Below the pieces are notes generated by a model, which made no database searches, was not told where the DNA came from, and was given only the letters and a program-made list of their open reading frames with translations. From Streptomyces akebiae (GTDB lineage Bacteria > Actinomycetota > Actinomycetes > Streptomycetales > Streptomycetaceae), in contig NZ_CP080647.1 in the NCBI RefSeq assembly GCF_019599145.1, forward strand, positions 248,001 through 312,000: a stretch of 64,000 nt of DNA, written 5' to 3'. Position 1 is the first letter of the stretch. Every line of letters begins with the position of its first letter. This document shows positions 53,169-63,184 of this stretch, one piece after another. Position numbers and translations under genes: made by a program.

Positions 53169-54263
53169 ATGTCGCGTGCCGCTCGTCTGGCCGCGCACCG
53201 CGCCGTTTCCGCGGCGCTGGCGCGGTACGGTGATCGCGAACTGCGCGAGCTGGTCGACGCCGCCACGCCGCTCGGCTCCGGCATCGGCGGGACGTCGGCA
53301 CTGCTGGATGTCGCCGGAAGACCGGTCTTCGTCAAGCAGGTGCGCCTGACCGATCTGGAGCGACGCCCGGAGCACGCCCGCTCCACGGCGAATCTCTTCG
53401 GACTGCCGGTCCACTGTCAGTACGGCGTCGGCAGCGTCGGTGGACCGGGGTTCGGGGCCTGGCGGGAGCTGGCCGTGCACACCATGACGACGAACTGGGT
53501 GATCGCGGGAGACCACGACGGCTTTCCCCTGACGCACCACTGGCGCGTCCTCCCCGACGCCGGCCGGCCGCTCCCCGAGGAACTGGCGGACGTGGAACGT
53601 GCCGTGGCCTACTGGGGAGGCGGTCGAGGGGTACGCCGCCGGATCGAGGAACTGCGGCGGTCCTCGGCGAGCCTCACCCTGTTCCTGGAGTACGTCCCGC
53701 ACAACCTGCACGACTGGTTGGGCGATCGGATAGGTGCCGGTGGTGAGGCCGCCGAGCGGGCCTGTGCCATGGTGGAGGAGGAGTTGGAAGCCGGCGTGTC
53801 GTTCATGAACGACCACGGCCTGCTGCACTTCGACGCGCACTTCCAGAACATCCTGACCGACGGCCGACGTCTCTACTTCGCCGACTACGGCCTCTCCCTC
53901 GCGTCGGGCTTCGAACTCACCCGGAACGAGGCGGAGTTCTACGACCGGCACCGCACCTACGACCGGTGCTACGCCGTCACCCACCTGGTGAACTGGCTGG
54001 CCGTCGCGCTGTACGGGTACTCCCCGGAGGAGCGTCGGGAGTTCGTGCGCGCCTGCGCCCGGGGAGTGCTTCCGGCGGACCTTCCCGAGACGATCGCGGC
54101 GATCCTGGTGCGGCACGCGCCGGTCGCCGCGGTGATGGGGGAGTTCTACCACCGCTTCCGCCACGAGAGCCGGGCGACCCCGTACCCGCTGGAGGCACTC
54201 CGCCGGGCCCGGCACGGCGACGCGCGGGGCCCGGGGTCCGACGGGTGGGTCAGGGGCAGCTGA
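53169..54263 (+). CDS. Kinase-fold protein (APH/protein-kinase-like)
   Basis: A 364-residue protein with a eukaryotic-type kinase fold: ATP-loop-like TPLGSGIGGTSALLD (about 50), lysine in RPVFVKQV, catalytic loop LLHFDAHFQNIL with His-x-Asp and Asn, and metal-binding DYG in YFADYGLSLA. This suits small-molecule phosphotransferases as well as protein kinases. Its last 14 bases overlap the end of the convergent propeller gene. Coupled to the upstream hypothetical protein. Substrate unknown. Confidence 0.8.
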   Translation: MSRAARLAAHRAVSAALARYGDRELRELVDAATPLGSGIGGTSALLDVAGRPVFVKQVRLTDLERRPEHARSTANLFGLPVHCQYGVGSVGGPGFGAWRELAVHTMTTNWVIAGDHDGFPLTHHWRVLPDAGRPLPEELADVERAVAYWGGGRGVRRRIEELRRSSASLTLFLEYVPHNLHDWLGDRIGAGGEAAERACAMVEEELEAGVSFMNDHGLLHFDAHFQNILTDGRRLYFADYGLSLASGFELTRNEAEFYDRHRTYDRCYAVTHLVNWLAVALYGYSPEERREFVRACARGVLPADLPETIAAILVRHAPVAAVMGEFYHRFRHESRATPYPLEALRRARHGDARGPGSDGWVRGS

Positions 54264-56286
54264 CGCGGGTGTCGCCCGCGTCCGTGGTGCACGTGTCCGT
54301 GTGGGGGCCGCCGTTGGCGGTGTCGTTGCCGGAGACGTTGTCGACCGTGTTGAGGTTGTCGGTTCCGTAGTTGCCGATCAGGTTGTCGGTGCCGGGACCC
54401 GCGTTGAGGGTGTCGTTGCCGTTGCCGCCGTCGACGCGGTCGTTGCCGTGGCCGCCGTGGACGGTGTCGTTGCCGGAGCCCGCGTTGACGGTGTCGTCGC
54501 CGCCGAGGGCGCAGATCACGTCGTTGCCGAAGGTGCCGGTGAGGGTGTCGTTGCCGCTGGTGCCGACGCGGGTGCAGCCACGGGTGTTGTTGACGGTGGT
54601 GGTCGCGGTGGCGGTGTTGTTCCCGGTGTTCGGATCGGTCTGGGTGGACCCGGCCGTGGCCCGGTCGGTGAGGGTGCCGGTGGTCCGGGGTTCGGCGGCG
54701 ATCGTGACCGTGGTCGTGGCCCCGGGGGCGAGGGTGCCCAGGGAACAGTTCGCGCCGGTCGTGGTCGTGGCGCAGGTGCCCGAGGTGGTGGTCGCCGAGA
54801 CGACCGAGGCGGGGACCCCGCTGAGCGTGTCGGACAGGGAGACGTCGGTCGCGGAGGTCGTGGTGCTGTTGTTGGTGACCCGCACGGTGTAGGTGGGTCG
54901 GTCACCGATGGCGGCCGTGGTGGGACCGGACTTCGTCACCGCCAGGTCCACGCCGGCAGGTGGCGGCGGGACGCTGCCGCCGCCCTCGAAGCGGGCCAGG
55001 GCGAAGTCCGTGTTCGGTCCGCCCCCGCCCGCGGCGACGATCCGGCCACCGGAGTGGAGCGCCACGGCGCGGGCGCTGTCGCTGCCGCCGAAGTCGGCGG
55101 TCGCGACGCCCCCGGTGCCGAAGCCGCTGTCCTGGCTGCCGTCGGGGTTGTGGCGCAGCACGGCGAAGTCGCCGTTCGTCCCGCCGGCGGTGACGATCCG
55201 TCCGTCCGGCTGGAGCAGCATGTCGTCGGCGAAGGCGCCGGGCGTGACGACCCGCCCGTCCCCGTCGAAGCTCGTGTCCAGCGTGCCGTTGGTGGTGTAC
55301 CGGGCCAGGGCGACCCGGGCGTCGCTGGAGCCGCCGGCGACGATCCTGCCGTCGGGCTGGATCGCCAGTGACCGCACGCCGTCGTAGCCGCCGAAGTCGG
55401 TGCGGACGACGCCGGCGGCGCCGAAGCCGTTGTCCACGGTGCCGTCGGTGTTGAGGCGCATCAGCAGGAAGTCGAAGCTGGTCGATCCCACCTCGCCTCC
55501 CACGACGATCTTCCCGTCGGACTGGAGTGCCAGGCTGCGGGCGTCGCCGCCCGCCTCCTGCGTGTTCGGCGTCGGGTCGACGGTCACCACTCCGTCGCCG
55601 CCGAACGAGGTGTCGGGGGCGCCCTGGTCGTCGAAGCGGGCCAGGGCCACAAGGCCCCCGCTGTAGCCGGCCGCCACGATCCTGTCCTCCGCGTCGATCG
55701 CCACGTCGAGGGCCTCGGTCGGGCCGCCGATGTCGGCGAAGACCCTGCCGTCGCCGCTGAAGGTGTCGTCCAGGGTGCCGTCGGCGTTGTAGCGGGCCAC
55801 CACGAACCAGCAGCAGTCCTCGTACTCCCGCCAGCTCATGCCCACCACGACGATCTTGCCGTCGGGCTGCAGCGTGACGGCGTCGGCCTCGCTCCACTGG
55901 AGGCTGGGGCCCATGGTGTTGATCGGGGTCGTGACCCTGCCGTCGCCGTCGAAGTCCGTGTCCGGGGTGCCGTCGGGGTTGTGGCGGGCCAGGGCGAAGT
56001 GGCTCTCCGTCACGGAGTAGTCGGCGGAGGCGCCGACGGACACGATCTTTCCGTCGGGCTGCACCGCCACGTCGTTGGCGTGATCGTCGTCGGCGAAGTT
56101 GGTGAGCACCCTCCCGTCGCCGCCGAAGGTGGGATCCAGATCGCCCGGCACCGCCGCGGCGGTGCCGGGGAAGGACAGGAGGAGTGCCAGGACCGCGGCG
56201 GCGACGGTGCCGGCCCGGGCCGGGAAGGACCGGCGGGAGCGTTCACCGTGCCGCCGCCACGCTGGTCGCGCATGAGGTGTGAGCAT
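54250..56286 (-). CDS. Secreted propeller / DUF11 / RTX-repeat surface protein
   Basis: A 678-residue exported protein. A signal peptide occupies about residues 1-45. Residues about 45-430 hold about seven repeats of a 50-60-residue unit with the LQPDGKIVV and GTxDxxFxGDGR cores (DUF5122/delta-60 type beta-propeller). Residues about 440-560 are a DUF11-like Ig domain (VTNNSTTTSATDVSLSDTLS). Residues about 570-660 are RTX calcium repeats (GGDDTVNAGSGNDTVHGGHG). A calcium-stabilised cell-surface or matrix role is likely. The ATG at 56286 has GGAAGG upstream. It overlaps the end of the GtrA-like gene by 44 bp. Confidence 0.85.
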   Translation of the reverse strand: MLTPHARPAWRRHGERSRRSFPARAGTVAAAVLALLLSFPGTAAAVPGDLDPTFGGDGRVLTNFADDDHANDVAVQPDGKIVSVGASADYSVTESHFALARHNPDGTPDTDFDGDGRVTTPINTMGPSLQWSEADAVTLQPDGKIVVVGMSWREYEDCCWFVVARYNADGTLDDTFSGDGRVFADIGGPTEALDVAIDAEDRIVAAGYSGGLVALARFDDQGAPDTSFGGDGVVTVDPTPNTQEAGGDARSLALQSDGKIVVGGEVGSTSFDFLLMRLNTDGTVDNGFGAAGVVRTDFGGYDGVRSLAIQPDGRIVAGGSSDARVALARYTTNGTLDTSFDGDGRVVTPGAFADDMLLQPDGRIVTAGGTNGDFAVLRHNPDGSQDSGFGTGGVATADFGGSDSARAVALHSGGRIVAAGGGGPNTDFALARFEGGGSVPPPPAGVDLAVTKSGPTTAAIGDRPTYTVRVTNNSTTTSATDVSLSDTLSGVPASVVSATTTSGTCATTTTGANCSLGTLAPGATTTVTIAAEPRTTGTLTDRATAGSTQTDPNTGNNTATATTTVNNTRGCTRVGTSGNDTLTGTFGNDVICALGGDDTVNAGSGNDTVHGGHGNDRVDGGNGNDTLNAGPGTDNLIGNYGTDNLNTVDNVSGNDTANGGPHTDTCTTDAGDTRVSCP

Positions 56287-56923
56287 GTGCGACAGCCTTC
56301 CGCTCTTCGCACACGCGGACGGACGCCGGGTGCGGCATTGCACCCGCCCGGCTGCAGCGATTCCATCCGGCCGGGTGAGCGCGGCGCGATGCGGGGTCAC
56401 CGAGCCGGGGCGCGGCACCCGCCCTTCGCTCCGGAACCGAGGGGATGGCGGACGCCGGCTTGGGGACGGCCGACTCCGTCCGTCGAGGTCGCGCACGGTG
56501 GCGGGCGAAGACGACGAGGCGCAGTACCGCGAACCGTGCGACGCCGGTGAGGGCGGACGCCGACAGGTAGACGGCCTGTTCGAGCACAGCTCCGGGTGCC
56601 GCCACCAGCAGATGCAGGACGGACATCGCCCCACAGGTCACCGCGTACGCGGCCGCCGCGGAGCCGGCCGACTGCGTGTGCTGACGCCAGGTCGCGCGCC
56701 CGCCCGCGCCGAAGGTGAAGCGGGCGTGCAGCTCGGTGGCGAGCAGCGTCGAGGCGACCGTGATCAGGGCGTTGGCCAGGACCCAGGGGATCCGGGAGGC
56801 GAGGGCCGCCACGGCGAAGCTGGAGGCGAGCCCCACTCCCCCGCCGCAGAGCACGAAGCGGGCGAAGGCGGTGCCGGCACCGGCGCCGGGTGCCCCTCGC
56901 CGTCGGCTGTGTGCTGCCCCCAT
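56243..56923 (-). CDS. GtrA-like membrane protein
   Basis: A 226-residue protein with about four transmembrane helices in residues 20-150 (FARFVLCGGGVGLASSFAVA, IPWVLANALITVASTLLATE, SAAAAYAVTCGAMSVLHLLV, LEQAVYLSASALTGVARFAV), matching the GtrA family linked to transfer of lipid-bound sugars. A basic, Pro/Arg-rich tail of about 70 residues is unusual and overlaps the start of the next gene. The ATG at 56923 is chosen; in-frame codons further upstream are AT-rich promoter sequence. Confidence 0.75.
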   Translation of the reverse strand: MGAAHSRRRGAPGAGAGTAFARFVLCGGGVGLASSFAVAALASRIPWVLANALITVASTLLATELHARFTFGAGGRATWRQHTQSAGSAAAAYAVTCGAMSVLHLLVAAPGAVLEQAVYLSASALTGVARFAVLRLVVFARHRARPRRTESAVPKPASAIPSVPERRAGAAPRLGDPASRRAHPAGWNRCSRAGAMPHPASVRVCEERKAVAHAHTSCATSVAAAR

Positions 56924-57065
56924 GACCTTGCCCCCTTGAACGCCCACCGTTTCCTGATACGGAAACGCTACGTTGCGTTCATGATTTAGGCAAAGTAATA
57001 ATTGCACACCATCCAAATAAGGCCGGTTGGAAGGCAGTATTTTGTTGCAATGACCCTGCCTTCAA

Positions 57066-57093
57066 TGCAACGAACCTGGCTCGTTTCGTTGCA
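57066..57093. promoter_or_regulatory. Inverted repeat in the AT-rich GtrA upstream region
   Basis: TGCAACGAA and TTCGTTGCA form perfect 9-base arms around a 10-base spacer. Another half-site, TTGTTGCAATG, is at about 57042-57052. The 187-bp gap (56924-57110) is AT-rich compared with the genome and should hold the GtrA promoter, so this is probably an operator. Confidence 0.55.
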
Positions 57094-57110
57094 ACTGGCG
57101 AACGTGAACG

Positions 57111-58133
57111 CTATGACTCCAGGGCGCGGGCCCCCGGGGCGCAGGCGTCACGCAGGGTTTCGCGCGCGGCGGCGGGCAGGGTGGCGGCGGAGCCTCGACG
57201 GCCGTGGTCGAGCAGGGCGGATCCGGCGTGCAGCCACTGCGGGTCGGGGGCCACGCCGATGAACCGGGCCAGGCGGGTCAGCTCTTCGGCGGGGTGGTCC
57301 AGGAGGTTCTCGTAGGAGAGGGTGGCGCGGCGGTCCTCGGGAAGCCGGCGGAGGAACTCCGTTCCCTCGGTGACGAGTTCGGACCACAGGGCGCCGAAGG
57401 TCCGCAGAGGCATGTGCCGGTCGCGTACGAGGGAGGGGTCGAAGCGGTCGTCGAGCAGGGGTGCCAGGTCCGGGGGCAGGGCGCGGACGTGCTCGGGGGT
57501 CAGGTCGGCGAAGCTGTCGACCCCGGAGCGGGTCCTGATCTCACGGAGCAGGGAGATCGTGCGGTACCCGGGGTGGCGGCTCATGGACAGGGCGCAGTCC
57601 GGGCCGTCGCGGAACATGTGCACGAACCTGGCCTCCGGGAAGGCCTCCCGCAGTCCCGGGGCCCAGCCGGTCGAGTAGCCGGAGCGCTCCACGACGGCGG
57701 TGCGTCCGAAACGGGCGCAGAGCAGACCGAACAGGGCCCGGTGGTGATCGGCGGCGGAACGCTCCGGCCACCGGACCACGGCCGCGCCGAGTTCGTCGAG
57801 GAGTGCGTCCGGGTCGTCGGTGAGGTGGGGCAGCACCATCAGGGAGAGGGCGGGGATGTCCGACGTGCGTGCCGAGTACCTGCCGGGGCATCGGGTGTGG
57901 AGGAACTCCGGCAGCGGCAGCCCGCTGCGGATCATCCGCTCGAAATGCGGCGCGGGCCGGGAGAGCGCCTGCCAGAACTCCTCACCGCCCACCTGTCCGG
58001 CGGGGAAGGACGCGTCGCCCACCGAGGCCATGTACTCGTTCAGACTCAGTACGTCCGGGTGGGCGTTGAGGATGCGGGAGAGCGCCGTCGAGCCGCTGCG
58101 CCCGGTGCCGAAGACGAAGGTCAGAGAACGCAT
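57111..58133 (-). CDS. Sulfotransferase-family protein
   Basis: A 340-residue protein with the 5'-phosphosulfate loop FVFGTGRSGSTALSRILNA at its N-terminus and the 3'-phosphate segment FVHMFRDGPDCALSMSRHPG near residue 185, the two PAPS-binding elements. It transfers sulfate from PAPS to an unknown acceptor, such as a glycolipid or other metabolite. The ATG follows AAAGGGGA. It is upstream of, and on the same strand as, the GtrA-like gene across a regulatory gap, so a cell-envelope glycan link is possible but not proven. Confidence 0.83.
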   Translation of the reverse strand: MRSLTFVFGTGRSGSTALSRILNAHPDVLSLNEYMASVGDASFPAGQVGGEEFWQALSRPAPHFERMIRSGLPLPEFLHTRCPGRYSARTSDIPALSLMVLPHLTDDPDALLDELGAAVVRWPERSAADHHRALFGLLCARFGRTAVVERSGYSTGWAPGLREAFPEARFVHMFRDGPDCALSMSRHPGYRTISLLREIRTRSGVDSFADLTPEHVRALPPDLAPLLDDRFDPSLVRDRHMPLRTFGALWSELVTEGTEFLRRLPEDRRATLSYENLLDHPAEELTRLARFIGVAPDPQWLHAGSALLDHGRRGSAATLPAAARETLRDACAPGARALES

Positions 58134-58299
58134 GATCCCCTTTCAGGGTGGAGGCAGGTCCCCGCGGGTGGACCGCCGGTTCAGAGGTGACCGGGGAAGG
58201 GTCGCATGTCCAGGACCGAAGCCGACCGGATCGAACGCCGCTTCGAGCAAGGCGAGTTGACCGTTCCGTGGGCGCGTTCCCACCCTTATGATCTTGGGC

Positions 58300-58590
58300 A
58301 TGACTGTGCAGAACGTTGACAAGACCCTCTCCCGTAAACAGCGGCTTCAGGAGAAGCAGCGCCGCCAGCTGTCGGTCGTCGACACCGTGGACAAGGCGGA
58401 GGGCAAGGTCCGCAAGGCCGAGGCGGAACTCGCCGTGGCCGTCACCGAGGCGGTGCAGGTGTTCGGGGACGAGCAGTCCGCGTCCGAGGCGCTCGACATG
58501 TCGGTCGAGGCGATCCGGCGTTTTCTGCACATGGCGCGGAACGAGGCGGCCGATGCCGACACCCCTGCCGAAGCCGCCGCCAAGTCCTGA
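58300..58590 (+). CDS. Small helical hypothetical protein
   Basis: A 96-residue highly charged protein, mainly one long helix (DKTLSRKQRLQEKQRRQLSV, KAEGKVRKAEAELAVAVTEA) followed by a shorter helical segment DMSVEAIRRFLHMARNEA that could form a DNA-binding-like helix pair. Starts at 58300 and 58288 are both possible and neither has a strong ribosome site. A terminator hairpin follows immediately. Function unknown. Confidence 0.68.
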   Translation: MTVQNVDKTLSRKQRLQEKQRRQLSVVDTVDKAEGKVRKAEAELAVAVTEAVQVFGDEQSASEALDMSVEAIRRFLHMARNEAADADTPAEAAAKS

Positions 58591-58613
58591 GCCCCAGGCT
58601 CTGAGCCCGGGGC
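58591..58613 (+). terminator. Hairpin terminator after the small helical gene
   Basis: GCCCCAGGCT and AGCCCGGGGC pair over ten bases with one mismatch around a 3-base loop, directly after the stop codon. Confidence 0.7.
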
Positions 58614-58695
58614 GCGGTGATCGGCGGCGGCTACGGCGAGCGGCCGTGGACAGGCCCGGCTACGGCGAGCCGCACCGCGTCGGCCGCGGAAGCCG

Positions 58696-61600
58696 TCAGG
58701 GCCTGCGCGGTCTCACCTTGATGTCGGAGCCGTTCACCCGGACGGTGACCTTGCCCCGGTTCGGCGCCCGGTCGGCCACGATCTCGTAGGACGTGACCTT
58801 TCCGTCGCGCCACTCGCAGTTGACCGCGTAGCCGCCACGGGCGCGCAGGCCGGTGAAGGAGCCTTTGGGCTTCCACGCCTCCGGCAGGGCGGGCAGCAGG
58901 TGGATGCCTCCGTCGTGGCTCTGCAGGAGCATCTCCGCGACGGCTCCCGAGATGCCGAAGTTGCCGTCCATCTGGAAGGGCGGATGGTTGCAGAACAGAT
59001 TGGGCAGCGTGTTGTAGGTCAGCAGGCCGCGCAGCATGATCCGGGCACGGTGCCCGTCACCGAGGCGGGCGAAGAGAGCCGCGCGCCACGGCCAGGTCCA
59101 TGAGCGGCGGCTGTCGCCGGACACCGTCGCGGCCGTGAACGGGACCCCTTCCTTCTCGCCGCAGCGCGCCTTGAGGGAGACGAGCGCGGCGGCCGCGAAG
59201 TCGGGCGTCTTCGGGGTGATCTGGCGCCCCGGGTACACCGCGAACAGGTGCGAGGTGTGGCGGTGGATGTCGGTGGGGCTGTCGATGTCCTCCTGCCACT
59301 CCTGCAACTGCCCCCACCTGCCGACCTTGTTCGGCGCCAGGCGGGCCTGCATGTCCGCGACCTTGTCCCGGTAGTCGGGGTCCGCGTCGAGGACCGCCTC
59401 GCAGTCGAGGTAGTTCTGGAACAGGTCCCAGATGATCTGCTGGTCGTACATGACGCCGTCCTCGCGCGGCCCGTGCTCCGGGGACCAGCCGTTCGGCGCG
59501 ACGAGGAGTCCGTCCTCGCGCTCCTTGAGGTGGTCCTCCCAGAACTCGCAGATCTCCTTGATCATCGGGTGGGCGAGGTCGCGCAGATAGGCCAGGTCCT
59601 GGGTGAACGCCCAGTGTTCGTAGAGGTGTTGGGCGTACCAGGCGCTCGCGACGGTGTTCCACTCCCACGCGTTGCCGCCGAATGCGCTCTGGCTGGTGCG
59701 GGCGGTCCAGCCGCGGGTGTCCGTACCGAAGGCGTTGCGGGTGGCCACCCGGCTGGGCACCGCCACCTGCTGGATGAACCCGACGAGTGCCTCGTGGCAC
59801 TCCGGCAGGTTCGTCGTCTCCGCTCCCCAGTAGTTCATCTGGACATTGATGTTGGTGTGGTAGTCGGCGGCCCACGCCGGCTGGTTGCTGTCGTTCCACA
59901 GACCCTGGAGGTTGGCGGGCAGGCCCTTCGGGCGGGAGGAACTGATCAGCAGATAGCGGCCGTAGTCGAACATCGTCTGTTCGAGTGTCGGGTCCTCGCC
60001 GCCCGCCGCGTAGCGCGCCAGCCGGGCGTCGGTCGGCAGGGCGACCACGGCCTCCTCGGAGGTGCCCCAGTCGACCGAGACGCGTTTCATGAGGGCGCGC
60101 GTGTCGCTGGTGTGCCGCTTGCGCAGTGCGGCGTAGGAGAGGGCGGCGGCGTTGTCGAGCGCGCGGTCCACGGCCGGCTGCGGATCGGTTCCGCGCCACC
60201 CGGCGGCGGCGTCGAGCCGGTGGTCGGTGCGGGCGTCCAGGAGCAGGGTCAGTGTCGTGCATCCGCTGAACCGGAGCACCGACCCGTCCGCGCGGAAGTC
60301 TCCGTCGGTGTGCACGGCCCGGACGGTGCACGCGTGCTTGAGGCCGTTGCCCATGACACCGCTGAAGGCGATCCGGCGGGCATCGGCGTCCACGGTCGTC
60401 GGGGCCTGGTCCTGACCGGAGGTCAGCGAGATGGCTCCGGAGAGTCCCTCGGCCGCCTCCGTCGTGTACCGGAAGACCATGACGTCGGCGGCGCGGCCGG
60501 CGAAGGCCTCCCGGACGACGCGCTGTCCCGGTGCGCCGAAGCGGGTGACGTGGACGCCGTCGACGAGGTCGAGGGTGCGTCGGTAGTCGACGACCATGGG
60601 CCGGGTGCGGGTGTCGAAGTCCTCACCCGCCAGGGCGATCTCGGCGATCCCGCAGCCGTCGGCGGTGGCGTCGGGGGTCAGGGTGAGCCGGTAGACGCGG
60701 TAGGCGGTGCTGTTGGTGAACCGGAAGGTCCGGGTCTCGCCCCGTTCGGCGAACGGCGTGCCGGGCCGCCGCGTGTCGAGGGTGACCCAGGTGCTCCCGT
60801 CCTTCGACGCCTCCAGCGTCCATTGCCGGGGGTCCTCCCGCGGGCGGTCCGGGGCCGCGGTCAGGGTGTACGAGGTGACGGCGACCGCGCGGGGCAGGTC
60901 GGCCTGCCAGACGAGCGTGGGAGAGGTGTCCGCGACCCGCCAGACCGTGGCCGCGTCGCCGTCCACGGAACGTGAGATGTCCGTGGACCGCGCACCGGAG
61001 CCGGGACCGCCCCCTTGCGAGCCTCCCTCGCGGTGCCCGCTCGGCGAGGACAGGTACACCGCCTCGGACGCGCCGAGGTCGACGCCGGTCAGGCCGATCT
61101 CGCCGACCTGGAAGTGGCTGACGCCGGCCTTGGGGACGAAGTCGAACCGGTAGAAGCGGTAGGCCGCCGGGTCCGCGCAGGTGAACCGCTTCGTCTGGAA
61201 GCGGCTCTCGAAGGGCGCCGCGAGCGTGCGGCTGTCCAGCACGGTCCAGGCGGCGCCGTCGGCCGAACCGGAGAACGTCCACTCCTGCGGGTCGCGCCGC
61301 GGCACGTCGTCGGCGCTCGTCAGCCGGTACGAGGCGACCTCCACGGGAGCGGGGAGTTCGACCTGCCACCGCACCGTCGCGCCGGGCCCCTCGACGCACC
61401 ACTTGGTGCCCGTCTCGCCGTCGTACGACTTGTCGACGCCCTCCGACGGGGAGCTGCTGTACGGTCCCCCCGGCGCCGTGACCCTGGCCCGCGGCGCGGC
61501 GGCGAAGGTGATGACGAGGTCACCGAAGTCCCGGTACGAGCCGAAGCCGTGCATGCCGGTGTCGAAGTCGCTGTCCGGCTTGCCGGCGAGGGCGTTGTCG

Positions 61601-61938
61601 TAGTCGTTCACCCCGCCCCACAGGCTCTGTTCGTTGAACTGGACGCGCTCCTCGTGGGGATCGGCGAAGAGCATGGCGCCGAGCCGGCCGTTACCGATCG
61701 GCAGGGCCTGCGACTCCCAGTTCCTGGCGGGGACGGTGTAGCACAGGGCGTCGCGCGACAGGGTGGGCCGACGGAGAGCCTCCGGGGCGCGGGTCCCGGC
61801 GGCGGGCTGTGCCGAGGCGGTGGTGCCCGTCAGCCCGGTGGCCAGAGGTGCGAAGGCGAGGGCACCGCCGAACTTGAGGAGGCTTCGTCTCTGCGGTTCG
61901 GATGCATCGATCACTATGAGATCTCCAGGCCCAGTCAT
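58696..61938 (-). CDS. Tat-exported GH95 alpha-L-fucosidase with two discoidin-like insertions
   Basis: A 1080-residue glycoside hydrolase. Residues 1 to about 45 carry a twin-arginine signal (RRSLLKFGG). GH95 hallmarks are [20 protein letters not shown] (about 75), [20 protein letters not shown] and ENWAF-type barrel segments such as [20 protein letters not shown]. Residues about 145-285 and 300-435 are two F5/8-type (discoidin, CBM32-like) domains inserted in the N-terminal GH95 domain ([17 protein letters not shown] and [16 protein letters not shown]). It probably removes alpha-1,2-fucose or related sugars from plant or animal glycans. The ATG at 61938 has AAAGAG upstream. It stands alone. 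Confidence 0.88.
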   Translation of the reverse strand: MTGPGDLIVIDASEPQRRSLLKFGGALAFAPLATGLTGTTASAQPAAGTRAPEALRRPTLSRDALCYTVPARNWESQALPIGNGRLGAMLFADPHEERVQFNEQSLWGGVNDYDNALAGKPDSDFDTGMHGFGSYRDFGDLVITFAAAPRARVTAPGGPYSSSPSEGVDKSYDGETGTKWCVEGPGATVRWQVELPAPVEVASYRLTSADDVPRRDPQEWTFSGSADGAAWTVLDSRTLAAPFESRFQTKRFTCADPAAYRFYRFDFVPKAGVSHFQVGEIGLTGVDLGASEAVYLSSPSGHREGGSQGGGPGSGARSTDISRSVDGDAATVWRVADTSPTLVWQADLPRAVAVTSYTLTAAPDRPREDPRQWTLEASKDGSTWVTLDTRRPGTPFAERGETRTFRFTNSTAYRVYRLTLTPDATADGCGIAEIALAGEDFDTRTRPMVVDYRRTLDLVDGVHVTRFGAPGQRVVREAFAGRAADVMVFRYTTEAAEGLSGAISLTSGQDQAPTTVDADARRIAFSGVMGNGLKHACTVRAVHTDGDFRADGSVLRFSGCTTLTLLLDARTDHRLDAAAGWRGTDPQPAVDRALDNAAALSYAALRKRHTSDTRALMKRVSVDWGTSEEAVVALPTDARLARYAAGGEDPTLEQTMFDYGRYLLISSSRPKGLPANLQGLWNDSNQPAWAADYHTNINVQMNYWGAETTNLPECHEALVGFIQQVAVPSRVATRNAFGTDTRGWTARTSQSAFGGNAWEWNTVASAWYAQHLYEHWAFTQDLAYLRDLAHPMIKEICEFWEDHLKEREDGLLVAPNGWSPEHGPREDGVMYDQQIIWDLFQNYLDCEAVLDADPDYRDKVADMQARLAPNKVGRWGQLQEWQEDIDSPTDIHRHTSHLFAVYPGRQITPKTPDFAAAALVSLKARCGEKEGVPFTAATVSGDSRRSWTWPWRAALFARLGDGHRARIMLRGLLTYNTLPNLFCNHPPFQMDGNFGISGAVAEMLLQSHDGGIHLLPALPEAWKPKGSFTGLRARGGYAVNCEWRDGKVTSYEIVADRAPNRGKVTVRVNGSDIKVRPRRP

Positions 61939-62136
61939 CGGCTCTTTCACGGCAGTTGTGGCACCACATCGACCTCGGTCGGGGGCACGATCATCGTTGC
62001 CGGAGAATACATCGGATGTCTAGGGGTGTGCGCGAACACCAGCGGAAGGGCAGCGGCACAATGACGCCATGTCACGCCACCCGGGCCCCAACCGCCCACC
62101 GTCATCTGACCCTTGGGCGTGCCAGGAGAGGACCAC

Positions 62137-62952
62137 GTGAGCGCGAACGAGGCCACCGACACCGCACGCGAGCGCCCTGACACCACCACGGCGCACAACG
62201 CCCGCGTCTGGAACCACTGGCAGGGCGGCACGGACAACTACGAGGTCGACCGGCAGGTCGGCGACCACGTCGCCGGCTTGATCCCCGTCATCCGCGACAT
62301 CGCCTCCGCCGACCGGCGCTTCCTCGTCCGCGCGGTGCGCCATCTGGCCGAGGAGCGGGGGACACGCCAGTTCCTGGACATCGGCACCGGGCTGCCCGCG
62401 CTGGAGAACACCCACGAGATCGCCCAGCGCGTCGCCCCCTCGTCGAGGATCGTGTATGTCGACAACGACCCGGTCGTGCTCGCGTACGCCCGCACCCGGC
62501 TGACCAGCACCGAGGAGGGTGCCGCGGCCTACATCGACGCCGACGCGCACGACCCGGACACGATCCTGCGCATCGCCGGAGAGACACTCGACTTCGGCGA
62601 GCCCGTCGCGCTGATGCTCCTCGGCATCCTCAACTTCGTCCTCGACGACGCCGAGGCCCGCGCCATCGCCCACCGGCTCCTCGAACCACTCGCCCCCGGC
62701 AGCTTCCTCGTGCTGACGCACCCCACCACCGAGCCCGAACTCGGCGGCGACCGCCAGCTGGAGGCGATGGAATTCTGGAACGCTCACGCCAAGCCACCGG
62801 TCACCGCGCGCAGCGGCGCGGAGATCGCCCGCTACTTCGACGGTCTCACCCTGCTGGAGCCGGGCCTCGTCCCGTGTTCGCTGTGGCGTCCCGACCCCGG
62901 CGACGAGCCCACGGTCGTACCGCAGTTGGGGGCGGTGGCGCGGAAGCCCTGA
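62137..62952 (+). CDS. DUF574-type SAM-dependent methyltransferase
   Basis: A 271-residue protein of the actinobacterial family often called DUF574 or S-adenosylmethyltransferase. The signature NARVWNHWQGGTDNYEVDRQVG opens the domain (read in parts), then RQFLDIGTGLPALENTHEIA, RIVYVDNDPVVLAYAR and VALMLLGILNFVLDD. Streptomyces genomes carry many copies, frequently near secondary metabolism genes; their substrates are mostly unknown. The GTG at 62137 follows AGGAGAGGA. The 232 bp after it (62953-63184) hold nothing I can identify. Confidence 0.88.
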   Translation: MSANEATDTARERPDTTTAHNARVWNHWQGGTDNYEVDRQVGDHVAGLIPVIRDIASADRRFLVRAVRHLAEERGTRQFLDIGTGLPALENTHEIAQRVAPSSRIVYVDNDPVVLAYARTRLTSTEEGAAAYIDADAHDPDTILRIAGETLDFGEPVALMLLGILNFVLDDAEARAIAHRLLEPLAPGSFLVLTHPTTEPELGGDRQLEAMEFWNAHAKPPVTARSGAEIARYFDGLTLLEPGLVPCSLWRPDPGDEPTVVPQLGAVARKP

Positions 62953-63184
62953 AACACGGCCGCCACCTGGCGTCAGGGCCGGGCGAGTGGGGGTACGAGA
63001 GTTCGGCGTTGCCTCGGTCGACGCAGTGGAGACGAGGACGACGGCGGCACGGGCGTCCCGTTCGGGCCGGAGAGGCTCGGACAGCGGGTCGCCGAGGCAG
63101 CGGCCGTGCGTGGGGGACGACCTCGGCGGTGTACTCGTTCACCCGCCGGGCCCGGATGGGCACGTCCTGCCCCGGACAGCACAC

